A stretch of 64,000 bases of DNA from Jidongwangia harbinensis (lineage in GTDB: Bacteria > Actinomycetota > Actinomycetes > Mycobacteriales > Micromonosporaceae): positions 124,001 to 188,000 of the forward strand of contig NZ_JAIWNC010000009.1 of the NCBI RefSeq assembly GCF_020216025.1, in the 5' to 3' direction. A program made the translations under genes and the position numbers. How positions within the stretch are numbered: the first letter of the stretch is position 1; each line of letters starts with the position of its first letter. Under the pieces are notes generated by a model, which had not been told where the DNA came from, searched no databases, and saw only the letters and a program-made list of their open reading frames with translations. Positions 25,097 through 32,645 of the stretch are shown piece after piece.

Positions 25097-26463
25097 TCGG
25101 CAACTCGACCTACCCGGCGGACGAGCACAACCTCCAGCCCCTGCGCGGGCCGGTCAAGGACATCGCGGCACTCCACCGCGCCCTGGTCGACCGGGACACC
25201 GGGCTGTTCGCCGACATCGACGTGACGCTGGTGCCGGAGGCCACGTCCGGCCGGGCGATCCGCGCGCTGGGCCGGTTCTTCGGCACCGCGGAACGCGACC
25301 AGGTCCTGCTGTTCTTCTTCAGCGGGCACGGCCGGCTGGACCAGCACGGCCGGCTGCACCTGTGCATGCAGGACACCGACTCGGCCGACCTGCTCGCCAC
25401 CGCGGTCAGCAGCGCCCGGATCAACGAGTTCGCCGACGCCTCGCGCGCCCGCAACGTCGTGATCGTGCTGGACTGCTGCCACGCCGGTGCGTTCCGCGGC
25501 GGCGACGTGCCGGACACCGTCGCCGGCCCCGGGCGGTACGTGCTGACCAGCTGTCGCGGCAGCCAGCTGGCCAACGACGCCACCGTGGACAACGGCACCA
25601 GCGTCTTCACCCAGCATCTCGTCGACGGCCTGCTGACCGCCGCACCCGACCACGACGGCGACGGATACGTCGGCTTCTCCGATCTTTACACCTATGTGGA
25701 CCGGCGGATGCGGGAGAGCGGCAAGCAGATACCGCAGCGGCGGGTCGACGGGGACGGCGACGTACGCCTGGCGCGCCGTCCGGTGCCGGCCACGCCCAGT
25801 TCCACCCCCGCCCCCGGCCCCGGCGAGGAACCGGCCGGGGCGACTCCCCGCGGTGCGGCCGTGGGCGGGCGGCCGGTGCTCCTCGCCCTCGCCGGTGCGG
25901 TCGCTGTCCTGATGGCCGCCGGCGCCGTCCTCGCGCTCCTCCGGCCGTGGGACGGTGACGAGCCGTCGCCGGGGGAGGTGGACCACGTGTCCGCCGCGCC
26001 GTGGCGCCTGCGGGTCGAGGACCGGCGGGTCGGTACCGACACGGGTTGCACGGTGACGCTCACCGAGGTCCGCTCCGGTACCGGGATCTCGGTGCCCGAC
26101 GACGTCTACGGCACCCGTACCTTCCAGATCCACCACACCGGCTCCTTCCGGTGGCAGGCGAACGATCCGGGCTGCCGGATCACGCCGCTGCCGGGGTCCG
26201 GCCGGGCGACGCTGCCGTTCGCGGTCGAGGGAACGGGGGACAGCGACGCCTTCCCGGCCCCCGCCCGTGTCTCGGTCCGGGTCCTGGACTTCAACGGCAA
26301 CCCGGAGTGCCGGCTCACCCTCCACGACCCGGCGGACGGCACCGCCCTCGACATCGCGACCGCGCGGCCCGGCGCCGGGACCGTGGTCCTGAACGCGGGC
26401 GGCCGCGGCACGGTGTACCTCGGCGCCACGCCCTGCGGCGTGGCGCTCGCCGCCGCGGAATGA
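25069..26463 (+). CDS. Caspase-family (C14) peptidase with TM helix and extracytoplasmic domain
   Basis: This 464-residue protein probably acts as a cytoplasmic protease anchored in the membrane. Residues 5-235 are a caspase/metacaspase domain: ALLIGNSTY at the first strand, catalytic His87 in FFFSGHG and catalytic Cys137 in VLDCCHAG. DHDGDGYVGFSDLYTYVD follows and is typical of the family. A Pro-rich segment leads to one membrane helix (about 269-291), then an extracytoplasmic beta-rich domain of about 170 residues with four Cys (in GCTV, GCRI, ECRL, PCGV). ATG 25069 has GGGAGG at 6 nt. Both catalytic residues are intact. The effector role is inferred from EACC1 linkage. Confidence 0.9.
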   Translation: MAGRYRALLIGNSTYPADEHNLQPLRGPVKDIAALHRALVDRDTGLFADIDVTLVPEATSGRAIRALGRFFGTAERDQVLLFFFSGHGRLDQHGRLHLCMQDTDSADLLATAVSSARINEFADASRARNVVIVLDCCHAGAFRGGDVPDTVAGPGRYVLTSCRGSQLANDATVDNGTSVFTQHLVDGLLTAAPDHDGDGYVGFSDLYTYVDRRMRESGKQIPQRRVDGDGDVRLARRPVPATPSSTPAPGPGEEPAGATPRGAAVGGRPVLLALAGAVAVLMAAGAVLALLRPWDGDEPSPGEVDHVSAAPWRLRVEDRRVGTDTGCTVTLTEVRSGTGISVPDDVYGTRTFQIHHTGSFRWQANDPGCRITPLPGSGRATLPFAVEGTGDSDAFPAPARVSVRVLDFNGNPECRLTLHDPADGTALDIATARPGAGTVVLNAGGRGTVYLGATPCGVALAAAE

Positions 26464-26485
26464 GCTCGGGGCCGGGATGCCGGGG

Positions 26486-27490
26486 TCAGCGGTCGGCGTG
26501 GTCCGGGCGGGGATGGCCGCGCACGCTGCCGGCGTGTGCCACCGCGGTCGGGTCCTTGCGGACCTTGAGGAGGCTGGCCACCGTGGTGACGATCAGGACG
26601 CCGACGATGACGCCGAGCGAGACCGGTGTGCTGATCTCCGGTACCGCGGTGTCGATGTCCACGTGCAGCCAGTGCAGCACCAGCTTCACCCCGATGAAGG
26701 CCAGGATGATCGACAGCCCGGTGGACAGGTAGACCAGGCGGTCCAGCAGGCCCTTCACCAGGAAGAACAGCGCGCGCAGACCGAGTAGCGCGAACGCGTT
26801 GGCGACGAAGACGATGTACGCCTGCTCGGTCACGCCGAAGACCGCGGGGATCGAGTCGAGCGCGAACAGCAGGTCGGAGCTGCCGATCGCGATCAGCACG
26901 ATGAACATCGGGGTGACCATCCGGCGGCCGTCGACCCGGGTGACGAGTCGTCCGCCCACGTAGTCGTCGGTCACCGGCAGGAACCGGCGGCTCGCCTTGA
27001 CCAGCGCGTTGTCGTCCATGCTCGGATCCTCGTCGCGGTGCCGGAACAGCTGGACCGCGGTGCCGACCAGCAGCAACCCGAAGATCAGGAACATGAAGGA
27101 GAACAGGCTGAGCAGCGTGGCGCCGAGCGCGATGAAGATGACCCGCAGCACCAGCGCGATGATGATGCCGAAGGTCAGCACCGCCTGCTGGTGCTTCTCG
27201 GGCACCGCGAACGTACTCATGATGATCACGAAGACGAACAGGTTGTCGACCGAGAGGCTCTTCTCGACGATGTAGCCGGCGAAGTACTCGGTGCCGTAGT
27301 CCCAGCCGGCGATGCCGGCGAAGACGACGCCGAAGACGATGGCGACCGCGATGTAGAAGGTCGACCAGGCGGCCGCTTCCCGGAAGCCGACGGCGTGTGG
27401 CCGGACCACGCCGAGGAACAGATCGAGGGCGAGCAGGGCGACGATGACCGCGATGGTCAGCGTCCAGCCGAGCGCGGTGACCTCCAGCAT
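26486..27490 (-). CDS. TerC/Alx family integral membrane protein
   Basis: This 334-residue protein has nine or so membrane helices and conserved acidic residues within them: ALDLFLGVV, EKSLSVDNLFVFV and SSDLLFALDSIPAVFGVT, matching TerC. Family members are linked to tellurite resistance, manganese export or metalation of exported proteins. The tail after VRKDP is short and polar. It starts at ATG 27490, and the leader holds a 19-bp hairpin covering the Shine-Dalgarno (see 27495-27543). The caspase gene converges on it, with 22 bp between the stop codons. Confidence 0.93.
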   Translation of the reverse strand: MLEVTALGWTLTIAVIVALLALDLFLGVVRPHAVGFREAAAWSTFYIAVAIVFGVVFAGIAGWDYGTEYFAGYIVEKSLSVDNLFVFVIIMSTFAVPEKHQQAVLTFGIIIALVLRVIFIALGATLLSLFSFMFLIFGLLLVGTAVQLFRHRDEDPSMDDNALVKASRRFLPVTDDYVGGRLVTRVDGRRMVTPMFIVLIAIGSSDLLFALDSIPAVFGVTEQAYIVFVANAFALLGLRALFFLVKGLLDRLVYLSTGLSIILAFIGVKLVLHWLHVDIDTAVPEISTPVSLGVIVGVLIVTTVASLLKVRKDPTAVAHAGSVRGHPRPDHADR

Positions 27491-27494
27491 GAGC

Positions 27495-27543
27495 GGGGAA
27501 CCTCCGGGGCGTCTGGTCGGGCGCGACGCCTCAGAGGTTCCCC
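27495..27543 (-). promoter_or_regulatory. Leader hairpin sequestering the terC ribosome binding site
   Basis: On the minus strand, arms at 27525-27543 and 27495-27513 form a 19-bp stem (17 Watson-Crick pairs, one G-U and one A-C mismatch) with an 11-nt loop. The 3' arm contains GGAGG and ends 4 nt before the ATG. Translation would need the hairpin to open, so an RNA switch or attenuator is plausible. I find no yybP-ykoY consensus core here. Confidence 0.7.
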
Positions 27544-27571
27544 GTCCTGGCTGGGAGAATGCTGAAAACGA

Positions 27572-28429
27572 TCAGGAAAGTGCGGCGCCGACCGCCTCGG
27601 CCAGGGTGGTGGTCGGGCGGCCGATGAGCCGGCTCAGGCTGCCGTCGTCGGAGATCAGGTCGCCGCGTTCGATGCCGGCGTCCGCGTCCGCGATGACCTC
27701 GGCGACCGGGGTGGGCAGGCCGAAACCCTCCAACATCCGGGTGTACGCCTCGACGGGCAGGTTCTGGTACGTGACCGGCCGGCCGCTCTGCCGGGCCACC
27801 TCGGCGGCGTAGTCGGCGAGCGTGATCGCGGTGTCCCCGCCCAGCTCGTACACCCGGCCGGCCTGGTCCGGTGCGACCAGCACCGCGGCGGCGGCCTCGG
27901 CGTAGTCCCGGCGCGCCGCCGGGGTGAACCGGCCGCTGCCGGCGGCGCCGGTGACCGCGCCGTGTTCGAGCTGGGTGGCGATCTGCGCCGTGTAGACCTC
28001 GAAGTACCACGAGTTGCGCAGGATCACGGCCGGCACGCCGGAGGCGCGCAGGTGCTCCTCGGTGGCGCGGTGCTCGGCGGCCAGCAGCAGCGGCGTGTCA
28101 TCCGCCTTGGGGGCGCTGGTGTACGCCAGCAGGGACACGCCCGCCTCCTTCGCGGCGTCGATCGCGTTGCGGTGCTGCGGGACGCGCTTGCCGACCTCGC
28201 TGGCCGAGACCAGCAGCACCTTGTCGGCGCCGGCGAACGCGTCCTTGAGCGAGGCGGGGTCGTCGAAGTCGGCGCGCCGCACGGTGACGCCGCGGGCGGC
28301 GAGGTCGGCGATCGCGTCGAGGTTGCGCCCGGTCGCGACGATGCCGGCGGCCGGTACGCCGCGTCCCAGCAGCGCTTCGACGACGTGGCGGCCGAGGTGG
28401 CCGGTGGCGCCGGTGACGACGATGCTCAT
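27572..28429 (-). CDS. NmrA/QorB-like NAD(P)-binding SDR family protein
   Basis: This 285-residue atypical short-chain dehydrogenase has the GATGHLGRHVVEALL Rossmann motif, ATGRNLDAIADLA, KVLLVSASEVGKRVPQHRN and VILRNSWYFEVY. It resembles quinone oxidoreductase QorB/YtfG (NAD(P)H-dependent, NmrA subgroup). The start is ATG 28429, preceded by AGGGAG at 5 nt; the longer in-frame start at 28450 lacks a ribosome site. It lies 58 bp downstream of the LigB-type dioxygenase gene on the same strand, so an operon is likely. The dispersed element at 28466-28490 lies between the two. Confidence 0.88.
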   Translation of the reverse strand: MSIVVTGATGHLGRHVVEALLGRGVPAAGIVATGRNLDAIADLAARGVTVRRADFDDPASLKDAFAGADKVLLVSASEVGKRVPQHRNAIDAAKEAGVSLLAYTSAPKADDTPLLLAAEHRATEEHLRASGVPAVILRNSWYFEVYTAQIATQLEHGAVTGAAGSGRFTPAARRDYAEAAAAVLVAPDQAGRVYELGGDTAITLADYAAEVARQSGRPVTYQNLPVEAYTRMLEGFGLPTPVAEVIADADAGIERGDLISDDGSLSRLIGRPTTTLAEAVGAALS

Positions 28430-28465
28430 GAGATCTCCCTGGTCGGTCATGAATGGAATGTGCCC

Positions 28466-28490
28466 GGGTTTTCCGCCGCGGGTGGGCTCA
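28466..28490 (-). repeat. Dispersed 3'-end element, copy A
   Basis: This is a 25-bp sequence (minus strand, begins tgagcccacccgcgg and continues cggaaaaccc). It starts at the stop codon of the LigB-type dioxygenase. The same sequence follows the GNAT gene (32550) and lies at the 3' end of the Gfo/Idh gene (48156-48180), always in the sense orientation. Confidence 0.9.
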
Positions 28491-29258
28491 GTTGACGTGG
28501 AACGAGCGCTTGGCGAGCCCCATCCAGAATCCGTCGATGGGCTGGCCGGGGGCCTGCTCCGGGTCGCCGGAGGCGCCGAGCGTGAGGAACATCGGTGCGA
28601 AGTGCTCGATGGTCGGGTGGGCGTACGGCATGCCGGGCGCGCGGTTGCGGAAGTCGGCGAGTTCGTCGACGGCGCCGCGGGCGAGCGCCTCGGCGGTCCA
28701 CGCGTCGAACTCGCGGGACCAGCCGGGCGGGGTGGCGTCGGTGCGCCAGTCGCGCAGGAACGGCAGGCCGTGGGTGGTGAATCCGGAGCCGATGATGAGG
28801 ACGCCCTCGTCGCGCAGCGGCCGCAGCCGGCGCCCGAGCTCGAGCAGCCGGTCCGGTTCGAGGGTGGGCAGCGACATCTGCAGCACCGGGATGTCGGCGT
28901 CCGGGTACATCACGGTCAGCGGGACGTAGGCGCCGTGGTCGAGGCCGCGGTCGGTGCGGGCGACCTGCTCGTGGTCGGGCATCAGCTTGGCGACCCGGTC
29001 GGCGAGCGCCGGCGCGCCGGGTGCGCGGTACTGCACCTGGTAGTAGCGCGGGGCGAATCCGCCGAAGTCGTAGACCAGCGGCACGGTCTCGGTGGCGCCG
29101 AGCATCAGCGGGGCCGACTCCCAGTGCGCGGAGGCGACCAGGATGGCCCGGGGCCGGGGGAGGCCGGCGGTGAGGTCCCGCAGCTGGGCCACCCAGCGGG
29201 CGTCGTCGACGAGGGGCGGCGCGCCGTGGCTGAGGAAGAGGGCGGGCATCGTGCTCAT
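28488..29258 (-). CDS. Class III extradiol ring-cleavage dioxygenase family protein (YgiD/DODA-type)
   Basis: This 256-residue protein belongs to the LigB-superfamily 4,5-DOPA-dioxygenase-like group. It has FLSHGAPPLV (first metal His), ASAHWES (second His), DHGAYVPL (third His) and an iron-binding Glu in a TIEHFAPM region. Homologues act on catecholic substrates or as redox-linked enzymes; the substrate here is unknown. ATG 29258 follows GGAGG at 7 nt. The promoter and a palindrome (29271-29284) lie just upstream. The NmrA-like gene follows. Confidence 0.9.
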   Translation of the reverse strand: MSTMPALFLSHGAPPLVDDARWVAQLRDLTAGLPRPRAILVASAHWESAPLMLGATETVPLVYDFGGFAPRYYQVQYRAPGAPALADRVAKLMPDHEQVARTDRGLDHGAYVPLTVMYPDADIPVLQMSLPTLEPDRLLELGRRLRPLRDEGVLIIGSGFTTHGLPFLRDWRTDATPPGWSREFDAWTAEALARGAVDELADFRNRAPGMPYAHPTIEHFAPMFLTLGASGDPEQAPGQPIDGFWMGLAKRSFHVN

Positions 29259-29270
29259 GACGTGGCCTCC

Positions 29271-29284
29271 GTTGACGCTTCAAC
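29271..29284. promoter_or_regulatory. Palindromic operator upstream of the dioxygenase gene
   Basis: GTTGA-CGCT-TCAAC is a perfect 5+5 palindrome 12 nt before the dioxygenase ATG and downstream of the -10 box. A related half-site with the same TTAGTTGA word occurs at the -35 region (about 29317-29328). Both may be bound by one regulator, possibly MarR- or TetR-like. No such regulator gene is adjacent. Confidence 0.5.
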
Positions 29285-29295
29285 TAACACGATCG

Positions 29296-29324
29296 ACCGT
29301 ACGCCGAAGTATTTGCTTCGTCAA
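29296..29324 (-). promoter_or_regulatory. Sigma70-type promoter of the dioxygenase-reductase operon
   Basis: On the minus strand TTGACG (29324-29319) and TACGGT (29301-29296) are separated by 17 bp. The site lies 37 nt upstream of the ATG and overlaps an AT-rich island. Confidence 0.6.
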
Positions 29325-29763
29325 CTAAATCCCGGGGTGTCGGTGTTCACGTAGCTCTTCGTGACGCCGGGGCCGCGACCGCCGCCGGGCGGGTCCGCCC
29401 GGCGGCGGGCCCCCGTATGCGCCGGGTGAACCGCTCCCGGGACGCTGCCGGGGCAACGCCCGGCCCGCCGGGTCGTTCCCCGCCGTTGCGCGAGCGTTAA
29501 CTTTTCTGGTCGCGGGTCCGGTCGCTCTCCGGAAAGCGCAGGTCACGGGGAGTGTCGAGAATGCATCCAGGATGGACCGGCGAAGCCTCCGCAGAGGACA
29601 TTGCGCACCGTCAATGGCGCTGGCACACTACGCGTTGTCGCGCAGGGGACCGCTCACCGTAACGGGCAGCGGAGACACCGCTTTAGTCACTCACGGTGAG
29701 GGTCACGGTCCGTTACGACAGCGGGCACATCACGGCGGAGACCAACGGCGAGAGGAGACGGCA
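29325..29763. other. 440-bp gap between divergent genes
   Basis: I see no convincing coding sequence. It contains a GC hairpin at 29381-29406 (11-bp stem gccgccgggcg, 4-nt loop) and a run of inverted words around ccgtaacgg and gtccgttacg at 29658-29718. A short frame from GTG 29696 starts plausibly (MRVTVRYDSGHITAETNG) but runs out of phase into the GPP34 gene; I do not call it. Confidence 0.6.
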
Positions 29764-30417
29764 GTGGCGTCACCGCCGCAGCTACCGCTCGCCGACGACC
29801 TCTTCCTCACCGCGCACGACACCGTCAAGGGCCGGTCGTTGCTGTCCCCGGCGACGCTCGGCCTCGGCCTCGCGGTGGCGCTGCTGGGTGAACTCATCCT
29901 CTGGCGCCGCCTGGACCTGCGCGACGGCCGGCTCACCGTGCTGGACGACCGCCCGACGGCCGAGGCGGCCACCACCGCGGTGCTCGGCCAGATGCTGCGC
30001 GAGGAGCACCACCGCCAGATCCGCGACTGGATCGCCTTCCTCGGCACCGGCGTGGCCACCGATCTCGTCGAACGCCGCCTGGCCCGTACCGGCCTGGTGC
30101 ACCGGCAGGAACGACGCAGCCTGCTCGGTGGCACCAAGGTGACGTTCGTGCCGGCCGACTCGATGACCGCGGGCTGGCCGGCGTCCCGGATCCGCACCGC
30201 GGTGGCGCGCGGTGAGCTGCTCGACGTACCCGATCTGGTGTTCGCCGGACTGGTCCTGGCCACCGGCCTGGACCAGCACGTGCTGGTCACGCTCGACACC
30301 CGCGAGCGCGGGCTGCTGTTCGACCAGATCCGTCGCCGCCTGCCCGCGATGCTGCAGGAACTCGTCGGCCACGCGGAGGCCGCGGTGGGCGACGCGGTGA
30401 TGGCCCGGCGCGCCTGA
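29764..30417 (+). CDS. GPP34 (GOLPH3-like) family protein
   Basis: This 217-residue protein matches the GPP34 family, whose eukaryotic members bind phosphatidylinositol-4-phosphate. LPLADDLFLTAHDTVKGRSL, LGLGLAVALLGELILW (a hydrophobic helix), VLGQMLREEHHRQIRDWIAFL and GLVHRQERRSLLGG match. GTG 29764 follows GAGGAGA. The role of bacterial members is unknown; they are common in actinomycetes. It is 36 bp upstream of the APC permease gene on the same strand. Confidence 0.88.
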   Translation: MASPPQLPLADDLFLTAHDTVKGRSLLSPATLGLGLAVALLGELILWRRLDLRDGRLTVLDDRPTAEAATTAVLGQMLREEHHRQIRDWIAFLGTGVATDLVERRLARTGLVHRQERRSLLGGTKVTFVPADSMTAGWPASRIRTAVARGELLDVPDLVFAGLVLATGLDQHVLVTLDTRERGLLFDQIRRRLPAMLQELVGHAEAAVGDAVMARRA

Positions 30418-30453
30418 ACCACCCTTCCCCCTCTCACCCCTCCTGGAGAGCCC

Positions 30454-31959
30454 GTGTCCACCACCACCACCAAACCCGTGCGTGCCAGTCAACTGTCGAC
30501 CGCGCTGGCCCGGGACCGCCTGGGCGTCGCCGCCGTGGTGTTCTTCGTGATGTCCGCCGCCGCGCCGCTCACCGTGGTGGCCGGCGTCGTCCCCACCGGA
30601 CTCGCGGTCACCGGGCTCACCGGCATCTCGGTCGCGTTCCTCGCGGTGGCCGTCGTGCTGGCCGTCTTCTCGGTCGGCTACGTGGCCATGGCCCGGCACA
30701 TCGCCAACGCCGGCGCGTTCTACGCCTACGTGGCGCAGGGGCTGGGGCGCCCGCTGGGCGTCGGTGCGTCCTGGGTGGCGCTGCTGGCCTACAACATGTT
30801 CCAGGTCGCCTCGTACGGCGGCTTCGGTGCGATCGCCGCGCCGCTGTTCCAGGAGTGGTTCGGCGTCGAGATCCAGTGGTGGGTGCTGGCGCTGGCCGCC
30901 TGGGCGCTGGTCGCGGTGCTCGGCGTGCGCGACGTCGCGGTCAACGGCAAGGTGCTGGCCACCCTGCTGCTCACCGAGATCGCGCTGGTCGCGGCGTTCA
31001 GCGTGGCGGACCTGTTCGTGTCCGGCTTCGAGGCCTCCGCGGCGCCGCTGGACCCGACCAGCCTCACCGGGGCCGGCGCCGGCGCGCTGCTGGTCATGGC
31101 GGTCACCGGTTTCGTCGGGTTCGAGCAGTCGGTGGTGTTCAGCGAGGAGTCCCGCGACCCGCGCCGCACCGTGCCCCGGGCCACGTACATCGCCATCGCG
31201 CTGATCGCCGGGCTGTACGCGTTCGCGGCGTGGGCGATGATCTCCGCGGCCGGCCCCACGGTGGTGGACCGGGCCGTCGCCGAAGGGCCCGAGCTGTTCT
31301 TCAACCTGGCGTCCGACCGGCTCGGCGGCACCGCCCTGCACCTGGGCCACGCGCTGTTCCTGACCTCGCTGATCGCCGCGATGATCTCGTTCCACAACAT
31401 CATCGCCCGGTACGCGTTCTCGCTGGGCCGCGAGGGCGTGCTGCCCCGGGCGTTCGGGCGCACCGTGCCCGGCACCGGTGCGCCGAAGAACGGCTCGCTG
31501 GCCCAGTCCGTGCTGGGCCTGACCGTGATCGTGCTGTACGCGGTGCAGGGCTGGGACCCGCTGGTCCAGCTGTTCTTCTGGGGCGGCACCGGCGGCGGCA
31601 TCGGGGTGCTGCTGCTGATCACGGTGACCTCGTTCGCGGTGCTCGGGTACTTCGCCCGGCACCGTCACGCGGAGAGCTTCTGGCACCGGATCGGCGCGCC
31701 GGTGCTCGGCACGGTCCTGCTGCTCGGCATGACGTACCTGGCGCTGACCAACATCGCCACGCTGTTCGGCGTCGAGCCCGGCTCCGCGCCGACCTGGGTG
31801 GTGCCACTGGCGTACGGCGTGGTCGCCCTGGCCGGGGTGGTCTGGGCGCTGGTGCTGCGGGCCGGCCGCCCGCAGGTGTACGCGGGGATCGGACTGGGCG
31901 CGCGCAGCGCCTCCACCGGCGGCTTCACGGCCGCCATGAAGGAAGGGGCGCAGCCGTGA
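30454..31959 (+). CDS. APC superfamily amino acid/amine permease
   Basis: This 501-residue transporter has about 12 membrane helices. The family signature near the N-terminus reads VFFVMSAAAPLTVVAGVVPTG, followed by ANAGAFYAYVAQGLGRPLG and FVGFEQSVVFSEESRDPRRTVPRATY. The substrate is not known. The start is GTG 30454. It ends in GTGA with the GNAT gene, so they are coupled. The whole unit with GPP34 is probably one transcript ending at the hairpin at 32599. Confidence 0.9.
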   Translation: MSTTTTKPVRASQLSTALARDRLGVAAVVFFVMSAAAPLTVVAGVVPTGLAVTGLTGISVAFLAVAVVLAVFSVGYVAMARHIANAGAFYAYVAQGLGRPLGVGASWVALLAYNMFQVASYGGFGAIAAPLFQEWFGVEIQWWVLALAAWALVAVLGVRDVAVNGKVLATLLLTEIALVAAFSVADLFVSGFEASAAPLDPTSLTGAGAGALLVMAVTGFVGFEQSVVFSEESRDPRRTVPRATYIAIALIAGLYAFAAWAMISAAGPTVVDRAVAEGPELFFNLASDRLGGTALHLGHALFLTSLIAAMISFHNIIARYAFSLGREGVLPRAFGRTVPGTGAPKNGSLAQSVLGLTVIVLYAVQGWDPLVQLFFWGGTGGGIGVLLLITVTSFAVLGYFARHRHAESFWHRIGAPVLGTVLLLGMTYLALTNIATLFGVEPGSAPTWVVPLAYGVVALAGVVWALVLRAGRPQVYAGIGLGARSASTGGFTAAMKEGAQP

Positions 31960-32552
31960 CGACCGCCATCCGCCCGGCCCGGCCGGACGAGATCGACGAC
32001 CTGGGCCGGCTCATCGCGGTCTCCTTCGACCATCTCGACGCGAACGCCTACCTGGTGCCCGCGCCGGCCGACCGGATTCCGGTGATGGCGGACTTCTTCG
32101 CGCTGCTCACCGGCCACGCCGCCGGGTACGGCCGGGTGGACGTGCTGGACGGTCCGCGGGGACCGGTGGCCACCGCGGTCTGGTTCGACCTCACCCGCGA
32201 CGTGCCGGACCCGCCCGACTACGACCGGCGGATGACCGCGCTGTCCGGGGTCTACCGCGGGCACTTCGACGCGCTCGACGACCTGTTCGGCAAGCACCAC
32301 CCGCACGACCCGCACTGGCACCTGGCGTTCCTCGCGGTGCACCCGGACCACCAGGGTGCCGGCCTGGGCAGCGCGCTGATGAGCCGGACGCACGAGGAAC
32401 TGGACGCGGCCGGCACGCCGGCCTACCTGGAGGCCACCAACGCCGACAACGTCCGCCTGTACCGGCGGCACGGGTACGCCGACATGGACCCGTTCGACAT
32501 CTCCCTGCCCGACGGCACGCCGTTCTACCGGATGTGGCGGCCGGCGGCCTGA
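31956..32552 (+). CDS. GNAT-family N-acetyltransferase
   Basis: This 198-residue protein has the acetyl-CoA-binding P-loop in AVHPDHQGAGLGSALM, with ATNADNVRLYRRHGY as the C-terminal strand and helix. The first 90 residues contain the substrate-binding region. It probably acetylates a small amine, in line with coupling to the amine/amino acid permease by a 4-bp overlap. The stop is followed directly by the dispersed element (copy B) and then a terminator. Confidence 0.88.
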   Translation: MTTAIRPARPDEIDDLGRLIAVSFDHLDANAYLVPAPADRIPVMADFFALLTGHAAGYGRVDVLDGPRGPVATAVWFDLTRDVPDPPDYDRRMTALSGVYRGHFDALDDLFGKHHPHDPHWHLAFLAVHPDHQGAGLGSALMSRTHEELDAAGTPAYLEATNADNVRLYRRHGYADMDPFDISLPDGTPFYRMWRPAA

Positions 32553-32585
32553 GCTCACCCGCGGCGGAAAACCCATGCAAGTTCC
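32550..32585 (+). repeat. Dispersed 3'-end element, copy B
   Basis: This copy starts at the GNAT stop codon (tgagctcacccgcggcgg, then aaaaccc) and keeps matching copy C through atgcaagtt. Copies B and C share about 36 bp with three substitutions; copy A shares the first 25 bp. Confidence 0.9.
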
Positions 32586-32598
32586 TTGAATGAGCCCG

Positions 32599-32635
32599 CG
32601 GCGGGGTACGGCCCGGTTCGGGCCGTACCCCGCCG
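32599..32635. terminator. Bidirectional terminator between the GNAT and GntR genes
   Basis: A perfect 17-bp stem (cggcggggtacggcccg against its complement) with a minimal 3-nt loop (5 nt if one pair opens) lies between the convergent genes. It is the most stable hairpin in the window. Confidence 0.9.
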
Positions 32636-32645
32636 TGTCTCCGGG

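Noticed and set aside
27491..27571. yybP-ykoY manganese riboswitch before terC
   Set aside because: The conserved core of that riboswitch is not visible; only a simple long hairpin is.
29381..29406. Terminator in the dioxygenase-GPP34 gap
   Set aside because: A stable hairpin exists but no gene ends nearby on either strand, so no terminator role can be assigned.
29696..30142. Small frame starting MRVTVRYDSGHITAETNG before GPP34
   Set aside because: The start looks protein-like but most of the frame lies out of phase inside the GPP34 gene.
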